A DNA stretch of 64,000 nt from Streptomyces coeruleorubidus (GTDB taxonomy: Bacteria > Actinomycetota > Actinomycetes > Streptomycetales > Streptomycetaceae), in assembly GCF_028885415.1 (NCBI RefSeq), contig NZ_CP118527.1:4526001-4590000 (forward strand), written 5' to 3'. A program made the translations under genes and the position numbers. Below, in pieces: positions 25,894-33,261 of this stretch (position 1 is the first letter of the stretch; each line of letters starts with the position of its first letter). The notes beneath the pieces were generated by a model. That model was given only the letters and a program-made list of their open reading frames with translations, was not told the DNA's origin and did not search any database.

Positions 25894-26562
25894 ATGTCTC
25901 AGTCGCAGCGCTTCGATTCACAGCACGAAACCCCATCCTCTTGCCCGCATAGGGCCGGCCCCATCGTCGCGCAGGATCCGCCTGTCGCCACCCTGTTCCT
26001 GATGGTCGGACTCCCCGGAGCCGGGAAAACCACCCGGGCCAAAGAGCTCGCCGCAACGCACCGGGCACTGCGGCTGACCCCAGACCACTGGATGATCCCG
26101 CTGTTCGGCGATTCGATGGCCGACGGAAAGCGCTGGGTACTCGAAGGGCGGCTCATCTCGGTCGCCCTCCAGGCGCTGCGGCTGGGGACCAGCGTCGTGC
26201 TCGACTACGGGCTCTGGGGCCGCGATGAACGGTCGGCACTGCGCTGGCTGGCACGCTCGGCCGGAGCAGCATGTCAGGTGGTCTACGTGCCCGTGGACAA
26301 GGACGTCCAGCTCGCCCGCATCGCGCACCGCCAGGCGACGACACCGCATCAGACATTTCCCATGAGCGAGACCGACGTAGACCAATGGCGCGAGCAGTTC
26401 CAGGTGCCTGACGCCGCCGAACTCGCCGGGAGGGAGATCCCCAACCCGCCGGCGGGCTGGCCAGGTTGGCCGGAGTGGGCGGTAGACCACTGGCCCTCGT
26501 GCACCGACAGCCAACAGGGCCAGCAGGGTTTCTGCCTGGCCGACAAGCCCAGGAAATCGTGA
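25894..26562 (+). CDS. Transposon cargo: P-loop kinase-like AAA protein
   Basis: 222-aa protein with Walker A GLPGAGKTT (about residues 38-46), THRALRLTPDHW and GLWGRDERSALRWLARSAGA, then a late lid-type HRQATTPHQTFPMSE. This matches the AAA_33 group of small-molecule kinases, which includes chloramphenicol phosphotransferase-like and zeta-toxin-like proteins. Substrate unknown: resistance by phosphorylation is possible but unproven. ATG 25894 follows AGGGGAG. It is preceded by the Cys leader and alternative hairpins and followed by a hairpin made of transposon end repeats. Confidence 0.82.
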   Translation: MSQSQRFDSQHETPSSCPHRAGPIVAQDPPVATLFLMVGLPGAGKTTRAKELAATHRALRLTPDHWMIPLFGDSMADGKRWVLEGRLISVALQALRLGTSVVLDYGLWGRDERSALRWLARSAGAACQVVYVPVDKDVQLARIAHRQATTPHQTFPMSETDVDQWREQFQVPDAAELAGREIPNPPAGWPGWPEWAVDHWPSCTDSQQGQQGFCLADKPRKS

Positions 26563-26569
26563 CGGAAAG

Positions 26570-26664
26570 CCTCAGGTTGAGCGAGACCCGACGAACACCC
26601 AACGTCTCGCTCAACCTGAAGCACCCCAGGTCAGAGCGCTGCCCTGCCTCACCTTCAGCGAGAC
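26570..26664. repeat. Right-end repeats (R3, R2, R1) with built-in hairpin
   Basis: Copies of the end repeat lie at 26570-26587 (minus orientation), 26604-26621 (plus orientation) and 26647-26664 (minus orientation, terminal). R3 and R2 face each other and form a stem of about 15 bp, CAGGTTGAGCGAGAC with GTCTCGCTCAACCTG, starting 10 bp after the kinase stop codon. It may double as the cargo terminator. Confidence 0.8.
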
Positions 26665-26669
26665 GGGAC

Positions 26670-26744
26670 ACCGGTGGCCGCCTGGTAGAACGCCGCCGGC
26701 GCCGGCGGATCGGGGCAGTCCAGGGTTATCACGCTCAACTTCAT
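26670..26744 (-). pseudogene. VOC/glyoxalase gene, 5' remnant cut by transposon right end
   Basis: From ATG at 26744 the minus strand reads MKLSVITLDCPDPPAPAAFY followed by QAATG, the typical start of an actinobacterial VOC (glyoxalase) protein. The frame then runs into the transposon terminal repeat and stops after four foreign codons (VPSR). The remaining roughly 90 residues of such a protein are absent on this side and are not found left of the element at 19655 either, so the insertion was accompanied or followed by a deletion or rearrangement. Confidence 0.75.
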
Positions 26745-26874
26745 CCGCACGGACACGCATCCTCCAGGCCGGTCATCGGGTGGGCATTCTCGCGATCGCC
26801 CCAGAACCGACCGAGAGGTGACCGGTCCTGAAACCGTTCGACGAGCCGGGCCCGTCCGGCCATGATCCGTACTC

Positions 26875-27603
26875 GTGACGACTTCGCAGCAGTCCCTGGT
26901 CCGTGCCGCCGCCCGTAACAACGCCGAGTGGTGCGCGGCGATGTGCCGGGCCCACGGCGTGGCGGGGGAGTTCGGAAGCGAGGCGTGGGCCGCCGCGGGG
27001 CGGGCGCCGCTCTTCTACCCCGACGCCGTGACGCTGGAGCCGGGCGCCGACCCGGACGCGCTCGTGGCACGGATCGACACGGGCTCGCCCGGCGCCTCGG
27101 TCAAGGACAGCTTCGCCGATCTCGATCTGACCGGGGCCGGTTTCCGGGTGCTCTTCGAGGCGCAGTGGATCCACCGTCCGGCGGGTGCGGACGCGCTCGC
27201 CCGCCCGCCGGAGCCGGCGGATCTCGCGTGGGACGTGGCGGGCGATCCGGACACGCTGCGGGCCTGGGCGCTGGCCTGGGACGGCGGCGCCGGGAACGCC
27301 GGCCTCTTCCAGGACGGGCTGCTCGACGACCCGGAGACCTTCCTGATCCTCGGGCGGTCCGATGACGGGCGAGTCGTCGCGGGAGCGGAGGCCGGCCGCA
27401 GCGAGCACGTGGTCGGCGTCTCCAACGTCTTCGGTCGGGACGGCGGGCCCGGCGCGGCCTGGCCGCTCGTGCTGCACGCGCTCGACCGGCTCTTCCCCAC
27501 CCTGCCCGTGGTCGGCTACGAGAGCGGCGACGACCTGGAGACCGCCGTCCGGCACGGATTCGAGCCGGTCGGTCCGTTGCGGGTGTGGCTGCACGACGGG
27601 TAG
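26875..27603 (+). CDS. Hypothetical protein, GNAT-like C-terminal pattern
   Basis: 242-aa soluble protein starting with GTG. The first half (NNAEWCAAMCRAHGVAGEFG) resembles proteins that bind small molecules. The second half (NVFGRDGGPGAAWPLVLHAL, then LPVVGYESGDDLETAVRHGF) ends like a GNAT acetyltransferase, with VGYE and HGF near the end. I cannot place it in a named family with confidence. It is divergent from the VOC remnant. Confidence 0.75.
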   Translation: MTTSQQSLVRAAARNNAEWCAAMCRAHGVAGEFGSEAWAAAGRAPLFYPDAVTLEPGADPDALVARIDTGSPGASVKDSFADLDLTGAGFRVLFEAQWIHRPAGADALARPPEPADLAWDVAGDPDTLRAWALAWDGGAGNAGLFQDGLLDDPETFLILGRSDDGRVVAGAEAGRSEHVVGVSNVFGRDGGPGAAWPLVLHALDRLFPTLPVVGYESGDDLETAVRHGFEPVGPLRVWLHDG

Positions 27604-27624
27604 CGGAGGCGGGGCCCGGGTCCG

Positions 27625-28278
27625 CTACCGCGGCTTGTACGCCAGGAACGTGCCGGTCTGCCTCTTGGTCCCCTCCTCCGGCTCCTGCACCACACGCGTC
27701 GTGACGACCAGCCCGGCCCGGTGGAGCAGTTCGGCGATCCGGTCCGGCGGCAGCAGGTACGACTCGTAGGACACCGGGTGGTCGCCGTAGGCGTGCGTCG
27801 GGCGCAGGTGCTCGCCGTGGCCCACCGGGCCCGCCAGCATCAGCCGGCCGCCGGGCGCGAGGGTGCGGTGGAACTCGGCGTACACGGTCGGCAGCCACTG
27901 CGGCGGGGTGTGGTGGGTGGCGTAGTAGGCCAGGATGCCGCCGAGTTCGCCGCTGCCGATCTCCAGTGCGGTCATCGAGCCGACGGTGAAGCGCAGATCC
28001 GGGTACGCGGCCCGGGCCAGTTCGACCATCTCCGGCGACACGTCCACGCCGAACACCGGCACTCCCAGCGCGGCCAGGTGTGCCGTCACCTTGCCCGGTC
28101 CGCAGCCCAGGTCGGCCACCGGCCCGGGGTGCGGCGGCCGTACGAGCTCGGCGAAGGCGGCCAGCATCGCGCGGGACACCGGGTCCAGCTCGGCCGGCTG
28201 CTTGACCAGTCGGGCGTATTCGGCGGCGACGGTGTCGTAGGACTGTCGGACGGCGGTGACGTGGGAGGGTTCGGTCAT
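27625..28278 (-). CDS. Class I SAM-dependent methyltransferase
   Basis: 217-aa methyltransferase. Motif I is VADLGCGPGKVTAHLAALGV, motif II FGVDVSPEMVELARAAYPDL, then FTVGSMTALEIG and a post-motif RTLAPGGRLMLAGPVGHGEH. It lies tail to tail with the 242-aa gene. It is paralogous in pattern to the transposon cargo methyltransferase 2.1 kb away. Its ATG at 28278 is divergent from the membrane protein at 28428. Substrate unknown. Confidence 0.92.
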   Translation of the reverse strand: MTEPSHVTAVRQSYDTVAAEYARLVKQPAELDPVSRAMLAAFAELVRPPHPGPVADLGCGPGKVTAHLAALGVPVFGVDVSPEMVELARAAYPDLRFTVGSMTALEIGSGELGGILAYYATHHTPPQWLPTVYAEFHRTLAPGGRLMLAGPVGHGEHLRPTHAYGDHPVSYESYLLPPDRIAELLHRAGLVVTTRVVQEPEEGTKRQTGTFLAYKPR

Positions 28279-28427
28279 GCCGTGAAGCTAGACGACGCCG
28301 CTGACAGGGCCGGGCCGTCACGCCGGGCGAGTACGTGCTGGTACCCCACCCGTACGCCGACGCCAGTACGCCGGTTTACTCCCGCCGTCAGACGCCTTCA
28401 CCACCCCCCTCCCGGCACGGTGGCAGC

Positions 28428-28976
28428 GTGAAGCCGAAGCAGAAGCCCCACACCATTCCGAAACTCGGCCGCCGGGCGCGGCGGGCCGTTCTCGTCGTCC
28501 ACGTCACCGCCTCCGCGAGCTGGCTCGGGCTCACCCTCGGACTGCTCGCGCTCGGGACCACCGCGGCCACCACCGGGTCCGCCGTGACCGTGGAGGCGTC
28601 CGTCCGGGCCATGAAGCTCTTCGCCGACTGGCTCCTGCTCCCCGTCGCGTTCCTCACGCTGCTCAGCGGACTGGTGCTGTCCCTGGGCACGCCGTGGGGA
28701 CTCGCCCGGTACCGCTGGATTTGCACGAAGTTCTGGCTGACCCTCGCCACGACCACCGCCACGGTGTTCGCCCTGCGCCCCGGGGTGAACTCCGCGGTCA
28801 CCGCCGTCGCGGCGGGCGGGCCCCTGCCCGACGCCGGGGACGTCCTGTTCGGGCCGGTCGTCTCGCTGTCCGCGTACGTCTTCATGACGGTGATCTCCGT
28901 CCTGAAGCCCTGGGGTCTGACCAGGCGGGGCAGGAGGCTGCGGGCGCCCGTCCGGCGTGCTCTCCAAGACGCCTAA
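28428..28976 (+). CDS. Integral membrane protein (DUF2269-like)
   Basis: 182-aa protein with four hydrophobic segments: AVLVVHVTASASWLGLTLGL, WLLLPVAFLTLLSGLVLSLG, FWLTLATTTATVFAL and VVSLSAYVFMTVISVLKPWG. VVHVTASASWLG is the usual first helix of the DUF2269 group of small membrane proteins. GTG start at 28428. Its stop codon lies inside the first of two direct repeats that precede the TetR gene, so the two genes may share regulation. Confidence 0.8.
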   Translation: MKPKQKPHTIPKLGRRARRAVLVVHVTASASWLGLTLGLLALGTTAATTGSAVTVEASVRAMKLFADWLLLPVAFLTLLSGLVLSLGTPWGLARYRWICTKFWLTLATTTATVFALRPGVNSAVTAVAAGGPLPDAGDVLFGPVVSLSAYVFMTVISVLKPWGLTRRGRRLRAPVRRALQDA

Positions 28977-29031
28977 GCCAGATCGGAATTTGCCCTAAGC
29001 CAGACCGGAATTTGCCTAACACTATTAGGCA
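28973..29031. promoter_or_regulatory. Direct repeats and palindrome upstream of TetR gene
   Basis: Two adjacent 22-bp direct repeats, 28973-28994 and 28995-29016 (consensus CTAAGCCAGAYCGGAATTTG then CC), differ at one base. They run into a perfect palindrome TGCCTAA-CACTA-TTAGGCA (29013-29031). The palindrome is the likely TetR operator. Direct repeats of two helical turns suggest cooperative binding of a second protein or dimer. Confidence 0.7.
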
Positions 29032-29067
29032 GATGCACACTTCCTTCTGGCAGAAGGGAGCGCCCGT

Positions 29068-29655
29068 ATGGCCCGCGTAGGACTGACACCGGAACGCCTG
29101 ACCCAGGCAGGTGCCGAACTCGCCGACGAGGTCGGCTTCGAGCAGGTCACCGTCTCGGCGCTCGCCCGCCGGTTCGACGTCAAGGTCGCGAGCCTGTACT
29201 CGCACGTGAAGAACTCCCAGGACCTCAGGACCCGGATCGCCCTGCTCGCGCTCACGGAACTCGCCGACCGGGCCGCCGACGCCCTGGCCGGGCGGTCCGG
29301 CAAGGAAGCCCTGGCCGCCCTCGCGAACGTCTACCGCGACTACGCCCGGGAGCACCCCGGCCGGTACGCCGCGGCCCAGTTGCGGCTCGACCCGCGGACG
29401 GCGGCGGCGAGCGCCGGCGTCCGGCACGCGCAGATGACGCGGGCGCTGCTGCGCGGCTACGACCTGACGGAACCGGACCAGACCCACGCGGTCCGGCTGC
29501 TGGGCAGCGTCTTCCACGGCTACGTCAGCCTGGAGATGGGCGGCGGGTTCAGCCACAGCGCCCCCGACACCGACGACACCTGGGCCCGGATCCTCGACGC
29601 CCTCGACACGCTGCTGCGGAACTGGCCCGCGCCCCCCACCGACCCCCGAGGCTGA
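29068..29655 (+). CDS. TetR/AcrR-family regulator (WHG domain)
   Basis: 195-aa regulator. The N-terminal HTH includes LTQAGAELADEVGFEQVTVS, ALARRFDVKVASLYSHVKN. The C-terminal part has YRDYAREHPGRYAAAQ and LLGSVFHGYVSLEMGGGF, the WHG-type ligand domain. An AAGGGAG ribosome site precedes the ATG. The GDSL hydrolase follows 4 bp after the stop, so the two are an operon, and the operator elements lie just upstream. Confidence 0.92.
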   Translation: MARVGLTPERLTQAGAELADEVGFEQVTVSALARRFDVKVASLYSHVKNSQDLRTRIALLALTELADRAADALAGRSGKEALAALANVYRDYAREHPGRYAAAQLRLDPRTAAASAGVRHAQMTRALLRGYDLTEPDQTHAVRLLGSVFHGYVSLEMGGGFSHSAPDTDDTWARILDALDTLLRNWPAPPTDPRG

Positions 29656-29659
29656 CACC

Positions 29660-30832
29660 ATGCACACCGAGCGCGACTGGATCACAACCCCCCTCACGGC
29701 GGACCTGCTGCGCGGCGCCCTCGACCTGGAGCACACCGAACACGGGCTGCTCCCGCACCGGCTGCCCGCCCGGGCCCGCGCGCAGAACACCAACGCCCAG
29801 CTGGCCATGGCCGAGGCCCAGCCGTCCGGCGTACGGCTGGCGTTCCGTACCGCCGCGACCGCCGTCGAGCTGGACACCCTGCGCACCAAGCGCGACTACG
29901 CCGGCTTCCCGCCCCGCCCGGACGGCCTGTACGACCTGCTCGTCGACGGCCGCCCGGCCGGCCAGGCCCCCGGGACCGGCGGCAACGTCCTCACGATCGA
30001 CATGGCCACCTGGGACGGCGAGGTCACGCCGGGCCCGGTCGGCACCGTCCGCTTCACCGGCCTGCCCGCGCGCGAGAAGGACGTCGAGATCTGGCTGCCG
30101 CACAACGAGACCACCGAACTCGTCGCCCTGCGCACGGACGCGCCCGTGGAGCCCGTGCCGGACCGGGGCCGCAGGGTGTGGCTGCACCACGGCAGTTCGA
30201 TCAGCCACGGCTCCGACGCCGCGAGCCCCACGGCCATCTGGCCCGCGATCGCCGCGTCCCTGGGCGGTGTGGAACTGATCAACCTCGGTCTGGGCGGCAG
30301 CGCGATGCTCGACCCGTTCACCGCGCGTGCCATGCGGGACACCCCGGCCGACCTGATCAGCGTCAAGATGGGCATCAACATCGTCAATGGGGACGTGATG
30401 CGGCTGCGCGCCTTCGGCCCGGCCGTGCACGGTTTCCTCGACACGATCCGCGAGGGGCACCCCGACGCCCCCCTGCTGGTCGTCTCCTCCATCCACTGCG
30501 CCATCCACGAGGACACGCCCGGCCCCACGGCCCCGGACCTCAGCGGGCTCGGCGAGGGCCGGCTGCGGTTCTCCGCGATGGGCGACCCGGCGGAGGTGGC
30601 CGCCGGGAAGCTGACGCTCGGTGTCATCCGTGAGGAACTGTCGCGCATCGTCAAGCAGCGCGCCGCCGAGGACCCCAACCTCCACTACCTCGACGGTCTC
30701 GACCTCTACGGCGAGTCGGACGCGGCCGAACTCCCCCTCCCCGACGAGGTCCACCCGGACGCCGCCACCCACCGCCACATCGGCGAGCGCTTCGCCGACC
30801 TGACCTTCGGCCCTGGAGGGGCCTTCGCTTGA
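29660..30832 (+). CDS. SGNH/GDSL-family hydrolase
   Basis: 390-aa enzyme. The N-terminal 170 residues form a beta-sandwich often seen before the catalytic domain. The SGNH part has block I HHGSSISHGSDA (Ser nucleophile), block III-like KMGINIVNGD (Asn) and block V LPDEVHPDAATHRH with the Asp and His. The family covers esterases and carbohydrate deacylases. No signal peptide is seen, so it should be cytoplasmic. It is coupled to TetR and probably its regulated enzyme. Confidence 0.9.
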   Translation: MHTERDWITTPLTADLLRGALDLEHTEHGLLPHRLPARARAQNTNAQLAMAEAQPSGVRLAFRTAATAVELDTLRTKRDYAGFPPRPDGLYDLLVDGRPAGQAPGTGGNVLTIDMATWDGEVTPGPVGTVRFTGLPAREKDVEIWLPHNETTELVALRTDAPVEPVPDRGRRVWLHHGSSISHGSDAASPTAIWPAIAASLGGVELINLGLGGSAMLDPFTARAMRDTPADLISVKMGINIVNGDVMRLRAFGPAVHGFLDTIREGHPDAPLLVVSSIHCAIHEDTPGPTAPDLSGLGEGRLRFSAMGDPAEVAAGKLTLGVIREELSRIVKQRAAEDPNLHYLDGLDLYGESDAAELPLPDEVHPDAATHRHIGERFADLTFGPGGAFA

Positions 30833-30882
30833 AGAGGGCTGAGCGGGGCGCGTGTCAGACCCGCCCCCTACGCTCCCGGTCC

Positions 30883-31713
30883 ATGACCGCCGACGCGCTC
30901 GACTACTCCCGCCCCGGCCCTCACACCCGCCTGGCGGCCGGGCAGTCGGCGCTCCTGGAGCGGCTCCCGGACGACCCGGTCGAGATCTGCGCCGCCGTCA
31001 CGGGCCTGGTCATCCAGCCCTCGGACGGCGCTCGGCTCGGGCTTCCCGAGGCGCGAATCGCCGAGAAGGACATCCGGCCTGCCGCCGGGCTGGTCGCGGC
31101 GCTGGCCGCCCTCGACGCCGCCCCGCTGCACCACCCCAGGAGCCCGGAGCAGCGGGTCGTGGGCACCTGCCGCCACTTCGCCACCCTGGCCTGCGCGTTC
31201 CTGCGGGCCAGGGGCGTTCCGGCCCGGGCCCACTGCGGCTTCGGCACCTACTTCTCCGAGGGCCGCGGCCTCGACCACTGGATCACCGAGTACTGGCACA
31301 CCGCCGAGGCCCGCTGGGTGCGCGTCGACACCGAGCACCTCGGCAGCGGCTACGTCGAACACCCCGAGGACCTCGCGCCCGGCGAGTTCCTGACCGGGGG
31401 TGAGGCGTGGGTCCGCTGCCGCGCCGGGCTCCTCGACCCCGGCCTGTTCGGCGTGGCCGGCACCGAACACGCCTGGGGCCCCCACGAGATCAGCGGCAAC
31501 GCCGTCCGCGACCTCGCCGCCCTGTGCAAGCACGAGATGCTCCCCTGGGACGAGTGGGGCCGGATGACGGAGGCGTACGAGGGCCGGACGGGCCCCGGCT
31601 ACGACCGCCGCATCGACCTGCTCGCCGCCACCTGCGCCGCCGACGAACCGGCGGCTCTGGCCCGCCTGTTCACGGACCCGCACTTCGCGGTGCCACCGCA
31701 CCTCACCCCGTAG
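30883..31713 (+). CDS. Transglutaminase-like domain protein
   Basis: 276-aa protein. The transglutaminase-like triad is visible: Cys in VVGTCRHFATLACAFLRARG, His in GLDHWITEYWHT and Asp in WVRVDTEHLG. These families contain cysteine proteases and peptidases as well as cross-linking enzymes. ATG 30883 is preferred; a TTG at 30829 overlapping the previous stop (TTGA) with GGAGGGG upstream is an alternative. Its end is followed by a small hairpin. Confidence 0.85.
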   Translation: MTADALDYSRPGPHTRLAAGQSALLERLPDDPVEICAAVTGLVIQPSDGARLGLPEARIAEKDIRPAAGLVAALAALDAAPLHHPRSPEQRVVGTCRHFATLACAFLRARGVPARAHCGFGTYFSEGRGLDHWITEYWHTAEARWVRVDTEHLGSGYVEHPEDLAPGEFLTGGEAWVRCRAGLLDPGLFGVAGTEHAWGPHEISGNAVRDLAALCKHEMLPWDEWGRMTEAYEGRTGPGYDRRIDLLAATCAADEPAALARLFTDPHFAVPPHLTP

Positions 31714-31727
31714 CCGGCCGGGCGAAC

Positions 31728-31745
31728 ACCCACTTTCTTGTGGGT
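31728..31745 (+). terminator. Short hairpin after transglutaminase-like gene
   Basis: ACCCAC-TTTCTT-GTGGGT, perfect 6-bp arms with a T-rich loop, 15 bp after the stop. Weak but correctly placed between convergent genes. Confidence 0.45.
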
Positions 31746-31834
31746 ACTGGGCAACGCCCGGACGCCGGGGGAAGCTGGTCGCAGGGCGGCCGGAAAGACG
31801 CCGGAGCGGGCAGAGGACGGAGGTGACGTACGGG

Positions 31835-32224
31835 TCAGGAGGCCGGCCGGGCGGCCTCGGACAGTTTCTCCAGGCGACGGTGGCCCCAGTCGGACAACGG
31901 GGCCAGCGCCTCGGCCAGTTCGCGGCCGAACTCCGTCAGGGAGTAGACGGTCTTCGGCGGCCGCACGTCGTAAACCTCCCGGTGCACCAGCCCGTCCGCC
32001 TCCATCTCCCGCAACGCCTCGGTCAGCACCTTCTCGGTGAGACCGGGCAGTTGCCGGCGCAGTTCCCCCGGGCGGCGCGGACCCGACTCCAGGAGCCAGA
32101 GCAGGGTCGTCTTCCACTTGCCGTCGATCACGGCGATCGCGGCGGTCACTCCGCAGACGTTCGCATCCTGGCGCCGGCGCGTCATCTTCGCCCCATTCGT
32201 CATCCATTCGTCGTCCATGGTCAT
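31835..32224 (-). CDS. HxlR-family regulator
   Basis: 129-aa winged-helix regulator. The HxlR signature CGVTAAIAVIDGKWKTTLLW is followed by RRPGELRRQLPGLTEKVLTE and the wing PPKTVYSLTEFGRELAEAL. The single Cys in this position is often a redox sensor in the family. The ATG at 32224 is only 21 bp from the divergent dehydrogenase start, so the promoters must overlap the coding sequences. It is the likely regulator of that neighbour. Confidence 0.92.
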   Translation of the reverse strand: MTMDDEWMTNGAKMTRRRQDANVCGVTAAIAVIDGKWKTTLLWLLESGPRRPGELRRQLPGLTEKVLTEALREMEADGLVHREVYDVRPPKTVYSLTEFGRELAEALAPLSDWGHRRLEKLSEAARPAS

Positions 32225-32245
32225 GGCACTCGAAGGAGTTCAAGC

Positions 32246-33175
32246 GTGTCCACGTACAGCACATCCCCGGCCCCGGGCTATTCCGGCCGGCCGCCCGCCG
32301 AAGGCGCCGCCACGGTCACCGTCCTCGGTCTCGGCCCGATGGGCCGGGCCCTGGCCGGGGCGTTCCTGGACGCGGGCCTGCGCACCACGGTGTGGAACCG
32401 CACGCCGGGCCGGGACCGGGAGCTCGTCGACCGCGGTGCGGCGGGCGCCGCGTCGGCGGCGGAGGCGGTGGCCGCGAGCGAGGTGACCGTCGTCTGCGTG
32501 GTGAACTACGACGCCGCCGACGCCGTCCTGCGCCAGGACGAGGTCGCCACCGCCCTCAAGGGCCGCACGGTCGTGAACCTGACCGCCGACACCCCGGCCC
32601 GGGCCCGGGACACCGCCGGCTGGGCCGCCGCGCACGGCGTCCGCTACCTGGACGGCGCCATCATGACCCCGGCGACCACCATCGGCACCCCCGACGCCGT
32701 CTTCCTGCACAGCGGACCGGCGGACCTCTACGCCGAACTGGCCCCCGTCCGGGAGGCGCTGGGCGGCACGCACACCCACCTCGGCGAGGACGTGGGCCGG
32801 GCCGCGGCCTACGACGTCGCCCTGCTCGACATCTTCTGGACGGCGATGGCCGGCTACGCGCACGCCCTGGCGGTGGCCCGGGCCGAGGGCGTCACCGCGA
32901 GCGAACTCGCGCCCTTCGCCCAGGGCATCGGGGCGATCCTCCCACCGGTGTTCGCCGAGGCCGCGGCGGACGTGGACGCCGGCACCTACACCGGCGACGG
33001 CAATCCGCTCACCTCGGCCGTGTCGAGCATGTCCCACGTCGTCGAGGTCTCCGAGACCCACGGCATCGACGCCGGCGTCATGCGCGCGGCCGAGGGCATG
33101 GCCCGCCGCACCATCGGTCTCGGCCACGGAGGGGACGGCTTCATCCGCATCGCGGAGGTCATCGGGCGGCGCTGA
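32246..33175 (+). CDS. NAD(P)-binding beta-hydroxyacid dehydrogenase / imine-reductase-like protein
   Basis: 309-aa enzyme. The Rossmann NADP motif is VTVLGLGPMGRALAGAFLDA with TTVWNRTPGR after beta-2 (R suggests NADPH). The C-terminal half (GRAAAYDVALLDIFWTAMAG) is the helical dimer domain of the family. The usual catalytic Lys of beta-hydroxyacid dehydrogenases is not evident, which points to imine-reductase-type relatives. GTG start at 32246 after AAGGAG. Confidence 0.88.
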   Translation: MSTYSTSPAPGYSGRPPAEGAATVTVLGLGPMGRALAGAFLDAGLRTTVWNRTPGRDRELVDRGAAGAASAAEAVAASEVTVVCVVNYDAADAVLRQDEVATALKGRTVVNLTADTPARARDTAGWAAAHGVRYLDGAIMTPATTIGTPDAVFLHSGPADLYAELAPVREALGGTHTHLGEDVGRAAAYDVALLDIFWTAMAGYAHALAVARAEGVTASELAPFAQGIGAILPPVFAEAAADVDAGTYTGDGNPLTSAVSSMSHVVEVSETHGIDAGVMRAAEGMARRTIGLGHGGDGFIRIAEVIGRR

Positions 33176-33261
33176 GGCGGGAGTCGTGGTCAGCTCTGGG
33201 GACCGGCCACGCGCGGCACCGGCACCCACAGCGGCCGGATGCCGATGTCCGGCGCCGGTCC

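Larger units (their letters stand above)
19656..26670 (+). mobile_element. Tn7/Tn5053-like transposon, about 7.0 kb
   Basis: The element is bounded by imperfect inverted repeats: the left end TGACCTGTCTC... (19656) and the right end read inward as TGTCCCGTCTC... (26670) match at 21 of 28 positions. Each end carries three copies of an 18-bp repeat, GTCTCGCTCAAYCTGAGG. Inside are TnsA-like, TniA-like (frameshifted), TniB and TniQ genes in the usual order, then two cargo genes. Flanks read ACGGT (19651-19655) and CCGGT (26671-26675), a 4/5 match to a 5-bp target duplication. With a broken transposase it is probably immobile unless helped in trans. Confidence 0.88.

Noticed and set aside
25761..25952. 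63-codon plus-strand frame between the Cys leader and the kinase
   Set aside because: No ribosome site, it overlaps the kinase start out of frame, and the region is better explained by RNA structure.
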